Assembly: GCA_946186895.1 (NCBI GenBank)
Contig: CAMHOW010000012.1
Coordinates: 1 to 46,122 of the forward strand
Length of the DNA stretch: 46,122 nucleotides
Direction of reading: 5' to 3'
Origin: an uncultured Fibrobacter sp.
Lineage (GTDB): Bacteria > Fibrobacterota > Fibrobacteria > Fibrobacterales > Fibrobacteraceae
The notes under the pieces are model-generated. The model searched no databases. It saw only the letters and a program-made list of their open reading frames with translations, and had not been told where the DNA came from. This document shows positions 22,809-30,717 of the stretch, piece after piece (position 1 is the stretch's first letter; each line of letters starts with the position of its first letter). Made by a program: the position numbers and the translations under genes.

Positions 22809-25800
22809 ATGAAGAAGATTCTCCATAAAATTCTGGCGATTGTCTTCCTGTCTCCGATATGGACTGTTGCGGAGGTTATTCAAGTCCCTTATAACGCCCG
22901 GACTGTTGTCGATGTAGAAGACGGTGATACGCTTTCGTTGGAAAACTTTCCCCAGGGGTGGAGCTATTCGCGTGTGGTACTGGGGGTGAACTCATCACCG
23001 TCGCTCCAGTTATCCGGATATTTGAAAGTAAATGGTTGTAAGCACAGGCTTGATTCGTACTACCGCCAGGTCTCCTTTGAATTGACCAGTTCAACGCTGA
23101 TACGGTTTTCTGGAGAATCGCAAAGGCTTCCCATCCAGTGGTGGGTAGACAATGGTTCGGACTACTCGATATGTGTTGCCAATGACGACCCGATGGACTC
23201 GGTAATAAAGGCGAGGAACGACTGGGTCGATTCCGTAATTGCAGAAAGAGAGGCGGACTACATAAATCTAGACACACTTAATGGCAATTATGCCTTTTCC
23301 GGAACGGAGGCTTTTTTCCGGATTTCGAACCTTCCTGATTTCGCTCATAATGCAATCTATATCCAAATAGAACCCCTGGATGGAAGGGAGTTGGATGGGG
23401 GCTTTTACGCGGGGCTAGAAGAGGTGCAACTGTCAGGATGGACAGAGACGGTGGTTGTCCAAAGGAGGACTAGATACAGTCCTTCGTTTGAGCTGGCGTT
23501 CCCGTGTAGCCGGACTGTCAGACTAAAATGGTGGGTCGGGACAGAGGATTTGTCCTGGGCAGATGTTACAGCAAACGAAACGGCCTTGTCCGCGGATTCC
23601 GTACGGTTGTCTTATGCCCGTGGTTCCGTTACCTATGACAGACGTCTTTTTGTGGATAGGCAGGTGCCGCAGATAAAGGTGAGTCGAATTCTGCCAACAA
23701 ATATTTCGGCCTTATATGAAACGGGAGACCTGGTCGGAAGTGTCTACGACATCAAGGCGAACAACATTCCGGGAACGGTAATATCGGTGGCTATACCATT
23801 GACATTCAAATACCACCGAGGCAGGGATTCCGTTTACTTTGCCCATTTCCTGGAATCCGAGAGCAGGTGGGAGAAAATAGCTGTTGACAGCATTGTGGAC
23901 AATGTTGCCTACTTCAGGGCATCTTCATTTAGTTGGTATTCGGATATATGGTCAGGCATTGAAGATGGTCTTGATGTTACGCTTGACATATTTGATTGGC
24001 TTGAGGATAAAAAGACTAGCATCGTCAAGGTAATTGTAAATGGAGCCGCGACCACTGTCGTTAGACTAACCGATGGCCTTGTCGGGATGTACAAGAGTTT
24101 CGTCAGTGTCATGTGCGGGGACTGGTCTCCCTTGAAATCGGCGATAGACGGCTTTTTCCCAAACGACTGGTCCCTGGGACAGGGCTCGGTTCCCCTGTTT
24201 GATACGAATGCGGTTTCCTTGGGTAATACAACGCTTGTGGAAAAAATAAAGAATCTTGCAAATGGAGACCTTCAGAGAATAGACACTATAAATGATTATT
24301 CGGACAAATGGGGAACGACCGCTAGAAACCTTGATGTGGTATTGGCGGACTTGATTTATTCAAGACTGAACCCCGACTATTCAAGGAGGTTTTCCTTCTA
24401 TATGTCCGACGATTTCGGCAAGACCTTCATTCGCGATGCTACACGCGGAGGTGGCCAGGCCAATCTGTTCACGGACTATTTCCAGACGGAGGATGTACTG
24501 ATAGAAGATGCGATGTACCTTGTTAAATTGGTTGAAAGCCTGTATGGGTCGACGAACATAGAGGCATCGTTGTTCTATGAAATGTGTACCGCATGGGGAA
24601 ATGTCCAATCTGGGAATGTATCGACGGCGTGTAAAGAGTGGCTGTCTGGTTATGGATTGATTGATCGGGCAAATGACCTAGTTGATTTTGGAGCTTATCT
24701 GGCGGAGTATACGCATGATTTTATGTTGTCCAATTCTCTTCCAAAAGACGTTTCTCAAAACATTATGCAGGCTATTAGTGGTACAATAGATTTCAATCCT
24801 TTTTCTGACTTGCAGTCAGAAAAGGATGATTGGCTGCAAAAAATGACATCAACAATGTTGAGAATTTCGTTGCTGGCCTGGCTTGACAAGAGTGAGTTCC
24901 GTCCATTATCTCTAATTAATTACGTTAAGGCTTATAATGGCATCATGACCTGGCTTCAACTCGCAAGCCCTGTTTATGGGTATAACAACATAAGTATCAA
25001 AGCCAACGCGGCTTTGGCTCTTTTTGAGTTTATCCATTATGGGACGGAGAATAACCTGAAGGATATGGACAAGGGGTTGAACCGGAATTATGGAGAAAAT
25101 GGGGGTTTTTCGGAGGGAATGGGGTATTCCCAGTATATATGGGACGAGGTTTCATATGCAATTGCTGTCTTGCAGGAGGCTTACAGACAGAAAAATAAGA
25201 CCTTGAACATAGAAGCGAAATTTCTGAAGTCTGCGGAATATGTGCTAGAGATGTCGAGGCCTGTCAAGGATATTGGACTGGTGCCTGTCGAGGTTGATGA
25301 CGGCTGTACTTACAACCCTGACTACTTGGTGTGGGGAAAAATATATAGTAATCTAGGAGACAGGAACTTGTCTTCTAGATTTGGAGCTTTTGCCAAGAAG
25401 TATCCGTTGTTGGATGCGACAAAAATGTTGCCGATGATGGTTCTTGGCTTGCCGTCTATGTGGAATGGTAAGTATGACCGGCTTCCATCGTTTATCAATG
25501 GGCAAAATTATACATATTGGAAACAAAGTCAGGAAGCTAATGATTTCTGGCGTGCGTATGGCAATCCCGATTCAGTCTTAAATGACGGGAGAAAACTATG
25601 GGGCTCGTTCAAGGACGGGGTCGGACTGATTACAGCTGTTTCTGCAGATTCGGATACTGTAGCTCTTTCCATTATAGCAGAGAATGGAGACTTGTGGAAA
25701 AACGGACAGGCGCATGACCAGCAGGACAACCTTTCCATAACGTTGTCTAGTTCCAAGAAGGGGTTCCTGATACAGGACCGTGGATATAAGGGATTTAGCG

Positions 25801-26885
25801 AACGTTGGGATGAGTCTGTTGATGTTACCAGACACTATAGCCATAATGTACTTGCTTTGTTTGGGGATAGCGCATATTGCGCAACCTGGGGGAATGGGAC
25901 TGCTGAAGAATGTATTGACAAGAGCATGGAGTTAGGAAATCAACTTGTTGGAGAAAGTGAAATAGTCCAAAAGGCAAAGGATTTTTCAGGAGATGAAGTT
26001 GGTGCTATCTGGCATATTGTTCCAGATGTGTTAATTGGGACAATGCATAGCCTTGGCTATAGTGTAGACGATTACCGTACTTATGGCGGGTCTTCGGCAG
26101 ATACGACGAGTTCTGATTTTTTAGCTGGAGATGAGGGAATTTCAATTACAACAATTCATTTAACGCCCAAAGTGAGCGGTCGGGATTCTGTAGTGACCAA
26201 TGAGCGGACGATAATGTACTATGAAGGTGTTCTTTGGGTTATTGACAGACCCAGTGTAAAAGGAACAGTATGGCTAGTAAATTCACCCAAAAACTCATGG
26301 GAAACCCTGGTACAGGACGGGCTAAAAATATATGGTTCTGATTTGAGTTGTCTGAATGCCTTACCTAGTTCTAATAATGAAGATAAGATAAGGCAAGAGG
26401 GGACGAGGACGGATTATGAAGTAGATGTTACCGAAACGGGAGACACCGTTAGTTTTTTGCACTTGTGGCCATATGGCATTTATGATTCCAACGCATGGAC
26501 ATATGTAATGGCTTATGACGTTGATGGCAATGGAATGAATAAGACTGAAAAAGACTGCCCCTTAAATCACCAGTGTTTTGAAAATCCTGAGGGCAGTAAG
26601 AGAATCGTTGTTGCTCCGTATGGCCAAGAAATTACTGTAGGCAATGTGGTGGAGAATGTCAAGGTCCATGCAACAACCAATGGAATTCTATTGGCGAGCT
26701 ATAATGACGGATACTGGGAGTTAAGACCGATTGGCGGAAACATAACGGCTCCTGGAGGGGGCCAGACGAAGAACTTATTTGTGTCAGGGAACAAGTATCA
26801 TTATATCGACTTGAATGGCAATTACCATGCCGATTCAGCAAGGGGTGCTTATCTTCCCCACATTCCCTTACTATTGCTGAGGTAA
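22809..26885 (+). CDS. Large exported heparinase II/III-like protein (putative polysaccharide lyase)
   Basis: 1358 residues with signal peptide MKKILHKILAIVFLSPIWTVA. The N-terminal 400 residues hold beta-rich repeats (FELTSSTLIRF, FRISNLPDFAHNAIYIQI) that may bind sugars. The middle (about 600-900) is helical; GENGGFSEGMGYSQYIWDE near 762 resembles the toroid face of alpha/alpha-barrel lyases. From about 966, GQAHDQQDNLSITL, GFLIQDRGYKGF and HYSHNVLALFGD follow the order seen in the heparinase II/III beta-sandwich (His-rich loop, glycine-rich D-x-GY strand, HN strand). The C-terminus has no clear sorting tail. Lyase activity is an inference from motif order; the catalytic Tyr/His cannot be assigned. 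Codon use is more AT-rich than in neighbouring operons. Its stop is one base before the next start. Confidence 0.6.
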   Translation: MKKILHKILAIVFLSPIWTVAEVIQVPYNARTVVDVEDGDTLSLENFPQGWSYSRVVLGVNSSPSLQLSGYLKVNGCKHRLDSYYRQVSFELTSSTLIRFSGESQRLPIQWWVDNGSDYSICVANDDPMDSVIKARNDWVDSVIAEREADYINLDTLNGNYAFSGTEAFFRISNLPDFAHNAIYIQIEPLDGRELDGGFYAGLEEVQLSGWTETVVVQRRTRYSPSFELAFPCSRTVRLKWWVGTEDLSWADVTANETALSADSVRLSYARGSVTYDRRLFVDRQVPQIKVSRILPTNISALYETGDLVGSVYDIKANNIPGTVISVAIPLTFKYHRGRDSVYFAHFLESESRWEKIAVDSIVDNVAYFRASSFSWYSDIWSGIEDGLDVTLDIFDWLEDKKTSIVKVIVNGAATTVVRLTDGLVGMYKSFVSVMCGDWSPLKSAIDGFFPNDWSLGQGSVPLFDTNAVSLGNTTLVEKIKNLANGDLQRIDTINDYSDKWGTTARNLDVVLADLIYSRLNPDYSRRFSFYMSDDFGKTFIRDATRGGGQANLFTDYFQTEDVLIEDAMYLVKLVESLYGSTNIEASLFYEMCTAWGNVQSGNVSTACKEWLSGYGLIDRANDLVDFGAYLAEYTHDFMLSNSLPKDVSQNIMQAISGTIDFNPFSDLQSEKDDWLQKMTSTMLRISLLAWLDKSEFRPLSLINYVKAYNGIMTWLQLASPVYGYNNISIKANAALALFEFIHYGTENNLKDMDKGLNRNYGENGGFSEGMGYSQYIWDEVSYAIAVLQEAYRQKNKTLNIEAKFLKSAEYVLEMSRPVKDIGLVPVEVDDGCTYNPDYLVWGKIYSNLGDRNLSSRFGAFAKKYPLLDATKMLPMMVLGLPSMWNGKYDRLPSFINGQNYTYWKQSQEANDFWRAYGNPDSVLNDGRKLWGSFKDGVGLITAVSADSDTVALSIIAENGDLWKNGQAHDQQDNLSITLSSSKKGFLIQDRGYKGFSERWDESVDVTRHYSHNVLALFGDSAYCATWGNGTAEECIDKSMELGNQLVGESEIVQKAKDFSGDEVGAIWHIVPDVLIGTMHSLGYSVDDYRTYGGSSADTTSSDFLAGDEGISITTIHLTPKVSGRDSVVTNERTIMYYEGVLWVIDRPSVKGTVWLVNSPKNSWETLVQDGLKIYGSDLSCLNALPSSNNEDKIRQEGTRTDYEVDVTETGDTVSFLHLWPYGIYDSNAWTYVMAYDVDGNGMNKTEKDCPLNHQCFENPEGSKRIVVAPYGQEITVGNVVENVKVHATTNGILLASYNDGYWELRPIGGNITAPGGGQTKNLFVSGNKYHYIDLNGNYHADSARGAYLPHIPLLLLR

Positions 26886-26886
26886 A

Positions 26887-27840
26887 ATGCGTGGAATATT
26901 TGCCATAATGTTGTGCGTGCTGCTTTGGTGCTGCAGCGGGGAAGATAATCCCAGTAGTGGCGAAGAATCTCTACGGCACAAACACGACATATCAGGAGCT
27001 TTTCTTTTTGATTATGAGTGGCCTGTTTTTTTTGTTGAGTCCTGTGTTTACATAGATGGACAAATGTTGCCCAAATGTGGTTTGTTCGCATATGGCGTTG
27101 GTTTTGGGGATGGTGGAATTTATTATGATAACACTGATTTTTCGAAAACCAAGATACATACAAAAAAAGATTCTTTGCATTCCATATTATCATATGTGCT
27201 GATTAGAAGTAGAAGTCCTTATAGTGAATACTTTTCAAGTGGATCTCATAGACCAATAACCGCTGTATCGCCATTTTGGGGTATATGTTTGAATGAGGAT
27301 ACATCTTTCTTTGAGAAAGAATGTTTAGAAGTAGAAGAAAACGAGTTTGGGAGGCAAATTATGCAAAAAAATAGTCCGATGTTGATAGAAGCGGATGATG
27401 ATGGTGTCGTGGAGTTTGAATTGACGGATGCCGCGGGAAAACACATACATATAAATTACCAAATGCAGGTGCATCGTTCCAAGGACTATATTGTTTGGAA
27501 TGATGAGGGCGTTACCTTGAAAAAAAACAATCCGTTCTTTACCTTTGTGAAAGATTCCTGCTTTTATGAAAAAATAACACTTGACTCCATCAATGAAAGC
27601 GAATTCATCCCTAATTCAATTCTAAAAAAGTGCGCCGCACAATCTGATGTGGTTTATGGCTCGTTTTTACCTCTTGTTCAATCCCCCCCCCTGTTTGGGG
27701 GGCGCCTAAACAAAGAAAAAAGTTTTTCGTATGATGAAAGGGAAAATCCTATTCAAAGAAAGCCTCTCGAATACGATCAATACATTCATTTTTTTTCTGA
27801 AGGTAATAGAGTGTTTTATTACAGTAATGGAAACCTATGA
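26887..27840 (+). CDS. Lipoprotein, paralogue of the next gene, with a C9 tract
   Basis: 317 residues. A short lipoprotein signal MRGIFAIMLCVLLWCC, lipidated at Cys15 or Cys16, then SGEDNPSSG. Shares with the next gene: ISGAFLFDYEW, CGLFAYGVGFG, YDNTDFSKTKIHTKKDS, and HSILSYV; and later LIEADDDGVVEFEL. No catalytic motif recognised. A run of nine C followed by six G (27683-27702) lies in frame near codon 268 and could slip. The C-terminal 40 residues after it are polar and aromatic. The start is one base past the upstream stop and its own stop overlaps the next ATG, so all three are co-translated. Confidence 0.75.
   Translation: MRGIFAIMLCVLLWCCSGEDNPSSGEESLRHKHDISGAFLFDYEWPVFFVESCVYIDGQMLPKCGLFAYGVGFGDGGIYYDNTDFSKTKIHTKKDSLHSILSYVLIRSRSPYSEYFSSGSHRPITAVSPFWGICLNEDTSFFEKECLEVEENEFGRQIMQKNSPMLIEADDDGVVEFELTDAAGKHIHINYQMQVHRSKDYIVWNDEGVTLKKNNPFFTFVKDSCFYEKITLDSINESEFIPNSILKKCAAQSDVVYGSFLPLVQSPPLFGGRLNKEKSFSYDERENPIQRKPLEYDQYIHFFSEGNRVFYYSNGNL
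27683..27702 (+). repeat. C9 / G6 homopolymer hairpin inside a lipoprotein gene
   Basis: Nine C, TGTTT, six G. It can fold as a 6-base hairpin and is a candidate for replication slippage. In this copy the frame stays open through it. Confidence 0.85.
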
Positions 27841-28706
27841 AATTTTTTTTGCCCATTGTTGTTGTATTTGTATTTTTATTTTCATCCTGTGGGCTATTGG
27901 GGTGGGGTCCTGATCCTGTTCGGGATGACGAAGTGCATGATGTCAATATCGAGGGTCCCTTTCTATTTACCAACGGGCAGAAGTTGCTTCTTTCTGAAAA
28001 GTGCTACTATAAGGGATTTGGAAAATATGAGTGTGGACTAGCGGCTCTGGGATTGGCGCACGGCCGGAGTGAGAATAGAAATGCCTATATATATCACAAC
28101 GGAACTATGGATTTTTCTGATGTAAGAGTAAAAACAAAGGGGGACTCCTCACACGGAATATTGTCTTATGTTTCTGATAGGTCTTATTCTGGAAGGAACG
28201 ACGTTCCACTATATTATGGTGTTTATGTGATTTTCTTTGATGATATTGATATGCTTAAGGGAACGGAAAGAGCTATGGAAGACAACATGTTGATTTTAGC
28301 GGATTCTTCAGGAGTAGTTGATGTTGAAATAGAGGACTCCGAAAAAAACATTGTTCATTTGGTTTATAAGATGTTTCTGCCGGAAGTGATGAACCGCATG
28401 TCTTATGAGGACGGCGGCTTTACTTTGAATCATGAAAAAATAGAATTGATTTTGGATTACTGTTTTTTTGCGAAAGATTCCATATATGTTTCAGATTCTC
28501 TTTTACAGGTGTGCCTAGACGCATGTCCTTTTTGTGATGGCATGTATCCATTGCTTAGATTTCGCCGTAACGAATACAAAACAGGAGTGAGAGACCTTTA
28601 TCAAAGCTACAGATACAACAAAAATCTTGGGCAAACCGACCAAGCCGTGCTTCAATGGATAGAAATAGGCTGTGACTGGGCCCCCTCTGTATACTACAAA
28701 CCCTAA
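27837..28706 (+). CDS. Lipoprotein, paralogue of the previous gene
   Basis: 289 residues. Signal MKFFLPIVVVFVFLFSSC, Cys18 lipidated. Aligns with the previous gene over most of its length: NIEGPFLFTNG, YECGLAALGLAHG, YHNGTMDFSDVRVKTKGDS, HGILSYV, and LILADSSGVVDVEI. Two conserved cysteines (CYYKGFGKYEC) also occur in the paralogue (CVYIDGQMLPKC). Function unknown. It overlaps the upstream gene by the ATGA arrangement and is the last gene of the operon. Confidence 0.75.
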   Translation: MKFFLPIVVVFVFLFSSCGLLGWGPDPVRDDEVHDVNIEGPFLFTNGQKLLLSEKCYYKGFGKYECGLAALGLAHGRSENRNAYIYHNGTMDFSDVRVKTKGDSSHGILSYVSDRSYSGRNDVPLYYGVYVIFFDDIDMLKGTERAMEDNMLILADSSGVVDVEIEDSEKNIVHLVYKMFLPEVMNRMSYEDGGFTLNHEKIELILDYCFFAKDSIYVSDSLLQVCLDACPFCDGMYPLLRFRRNEYKTGVRDLYQSYRYNKNLGQTDQAVLQWIEIGCDWAPSVYYKP

Positions 28707-28714
28707 TTTTTTTT

Positions 28715-28754
28715 ACAAAGTAGGGGTGAATACGGGGACTTTGTTTCTTTTTGT
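28715..28754 (+). terminator. Possible terminator at the end of the four-gene operon
   Basis: ACAAAGT / ACTTTGT, 7-base arms with a 16-base loop, followed by TTCTTTTTGTTT. The arms are AT-rich, so it is weak. Confidence 0.45.
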
Positions 28755-28760
28755 TTAGAA

Positions 28761-28811
28761 TTCGGGAGATTTGTTCCCGCTATGGGATTTTATGCCCCGA
28801 ACTGTTTTTTG
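28761..28811 (+). terminator. Second possible terminator before the DUF4956 operon
   Basis: TTCGGG / CCCGAA (28761-28766, 28796-28801) closing a large loop that itself contains GGGA/TCCC, then CTGTTTTTTGTTT. The 186-base gap holds nothing else that looks like a gene. Confidence 0.45.
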
Positions 28812-28860
28812 TTTAATGAATTTTTACCCTGATTTCTGGTGAAATCCCCGCTTAATAAAG

Positions 28861-28868
28861 TATCTTTT
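28861..28868 (+). promoter_or_regulatory. TATCTTTT -7/-10-like box for the DUF4956-VTC operon
   Basis: Lies 24 bases before the ATG at 28893 and is identical to the box at 22313. Confidence 0.4.
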
Positions 28869-28892
28869 AGAAGTAAAAACAACGGAGTTCCT

Positions 28893-29576
28893 ATGCTTGA
28901 TTTATTGGCGGTTCAGTCCAGTACGGCAAACGCTACCATTATTACCCTGGCCTATACGCTTTTGTTGGCCTTTGTGCTTTCGTCCATTATCGGCTGGACC
29001 TACGAACGGACTTTCCTGGGACTTTCCTACTCCAGGAACTATGTGCAGGCCCTGGTGCTCAGTTCGGTGGTGGCCGCTACCGTGATGCAGGCTATCGGCG
29101 ACAACGTGGGCCGCGGTCTCGGAATGCTGGGCGCCCTTTCCATTGTCCGCTTCCGCACCAGCTTCAAGGACCCCCGCGACATTATGTTCATCTTTGCGGC
29201 CTTGGGCGCTGGCATCGGTTGCGGCGTGTATGCCTGGGGTGCTGCCGTAGGCGGAACTTTGGCCTTCTGTGTCGTTGCCTTCTTGCTTTCCCGCACGGGT
29301 CTTGGCACCAAGCATTTCTTTGACGGTATGCTCCGCTTTGCCATGCCCAATACATCGGAACCCCGCCTGGAAACGGAAAAGATTTTGCGGAAAAACCTGA
29401 AGACGTTTATCTTGATAACCATGCGGGAGGTGAATGGCGGCGAGCGCATAGACGTTGCTTACCAGATAAAGCTGAAGGCGTCTAAGCCTGCGGCCGAAGT
29501 CCTTGCGGAACTCTCCAAGGTGGAGGGGCTTTCTGACATCCAGTTCATGATGCAGGACGCCACCACGGACATGTAG
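28893..29576 (+). CDS. DUF4956 family membrane protein
   Basis: 227 residues from the ATG at 28893, with GGAG 5 bases upstream. Four hydrophobic helices (about 14-35, 50-68, 96-112, 116-133) followed by a cytoplasmic alpha/beta domain (about 145-227). The family signature GRGLGMLGALSIVRFRT with FKDPRDIMFIFAALGAGIG is complete. Function is not established for the family, but its members are commonly found next to VTC-type polyphosphate polymerase genes, as here (fourth gene of the same operon). First gene of a five-gene set with short gaps. The C-terminal domain may be a regulatory or ligand-sensing unit. Confidence 0.88.
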   Translation: MLDLLAVQSSTANATIITLAYTLLLAFVLSSIIGWTYERTFLGLSYSRNYVQALVLSSVVAATVMQAIGDNVGRGLGMLGALSIVRFRTSFKDPRDIMFIFAALGAGIGCGVYAWGAAVGGTLAFCVVAFLLSRTGLGTKHFFDGMLRFAMPNTSEPRLETEKILRKNLKTFILITMREVNGGERIDVAYQIKLKASKPAAEVLAELSKVEGLSDIQFMMQDATTDM

Positions 29577-29589
29577 GGGAGGAACGAAA

Positions 29590-30681
29590 ATGGCTTTGAA
29601 AAACACATTCCTCATTTCTTCTATTTACAAGCGCAAGCTTTCTATCGCCTGGATTCTGGCCGTAGTGGCTGTGGTGGGTCTAGGGTATTTTTACCAGGGA
29701 AACGTCGCCCTGTTCCAGGGCATCGCGGAGGCTTCCGAGACCATCATCAGCGTGCCTAGCGCTACCGAAATCGTGAAGGTTCATGTGATGCCCGGTCAAG
29801 AAATCAAGGCGGGTGACACCATCGTGGAACTGAACCGCCCCGACTTGACGCTCCGCATCAACGAAGTGACCCGGGAACTGGACGCCATCGAGGGCCGTAG
29901 CAGCCTGAACAAGGCGGATATCGACCAGCGTGTGGCTTCCGTAAAGGCTGACCTCGCTACCCGCAGTGCGGCACTTCGGTTTGAAATCAACAGGCTGGAA
30001 ACGGAATACCAGAAGAACAAGGAAATTTCTTCTAAGCTGAAAAGCCTGAGCGGAAACAACGCCAAGGCCGGTGGCAACGACGGCATGGTCATGCAGATCA
30101 AGAACCTGAAAGACGAACTGGCCCTGGCCGAGAAAAACGCCAACGAGCAGATCGCTCTTTTGCAGGGAAGCCGCAGTCTCCAGCGGAGAAGCGGCGCCAC
30201 CGAGGCCGCCACCTTGCACAAGGAACTGGAACAGCTCAAAATGGAACAGGCGGATCTGGTGCAAATCGCCAAGGAAAGCTGGGTGGTGGGCAGCGTGAAT
30301 GTGCGTGAAGGGGAAAAAGTTTCCAGCTTTACGCCTATCGTGACCTTGACCCACAAGTCCCCATCTTTAATCCGCGGCTATATCAACGAGCAGGTCTACC
30401 AGCGCATGAACCTGGGCAAAGATGTAGAGATCCGCACTCTGGGCGGCAAGGGCAAGCCCATCAAGGGCGAAGTGGTCGGTCTTTCTAGCCGTATCGTGGT
30501 GTTCCCGGACCGCATGTGGAAAATGCCCGACATGCCCGTGTATGGCCGCGAAGTGACCATCAAGATTCCTGAAGACAATTCCTTCTTGCTGGGGGAGATG
30601 GTGGCCATTTCCGAAGAAGGCAAGATCAAGGACCTGGCGACCCAGATTATGGAAGCCATTTTCGGCAGCGGCGATGAGTAA
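29590..30681 (+). CDS. HlyD-like periplasmic adaptor
   Basis: 363 residues. One N-terminal transmembrane helix (about 17-36) anchors it in the inner membrane. VPSATEIVKVHVMPGQEIKAGDTIVELN (about 55-82) is the first lipoyl-like half motif, a coiled-coil hairpin follows (about 88-225), and VGSVNVREGEKVSSFTPIVTL is the second half. The C-terminal part is a beta-barrel with GRTVTIKIP-like strands. It would link an inner-membrane component to the TolC-like channel encoded next. No ABC, RND or MFS pump is in the operon, so the DUF4956 protein is the only candidate inner-membrane partner here. GGGGAGG lies 7 bases before the ATG. Confidence 0.85.
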   Translation: MALKNTFLISSIYKRKLSIAWILAVVAVVGLGYFYQGNVALFQGIAEASETIISVPSATEIVKVHVMPGQEIKAGDTIVELNRPDLTLRINEVTRELDAIEGRSSLNKADIDQRVASVKADLATRSAALRFEINRLETEYQKNKEISSKLKSLSGNNAKAGGNDGMVMQIKNLKDELALAEKNANEQIALLQGSRSLQRRSGATEAATLHKELEQLKMEQADLVQIAKESWVVGSVNVREGEKVSSFTPIVTLTHKSPSLIRGYINEQVYQRMNLGKDVEIRTLGGKGKPIKGEVVGLSSRIVVFPDRMWKMPDMPVYGREVTIKIPEDNSFLLGEMVAISEEGKIKDLATQIMEAIFGSGDE

Positions 30682-30705
30682 TGGGTAATGAGTGATGAGT
30701 AATGT
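30674..30705 (+). repeat. Tandem TGAGTAATG-type repeat at the adaptor/TolC junction
   Basis: Imperfect tandem units GATGAGTAATG, GGTAATGAGT and GATGAGTAATG fill the stop codon and gap between the two genes. They supply several stop codons in all three frames. Confidence 0.75.
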
Positions 30706-30717
30706 ATAGGTTTGTGA

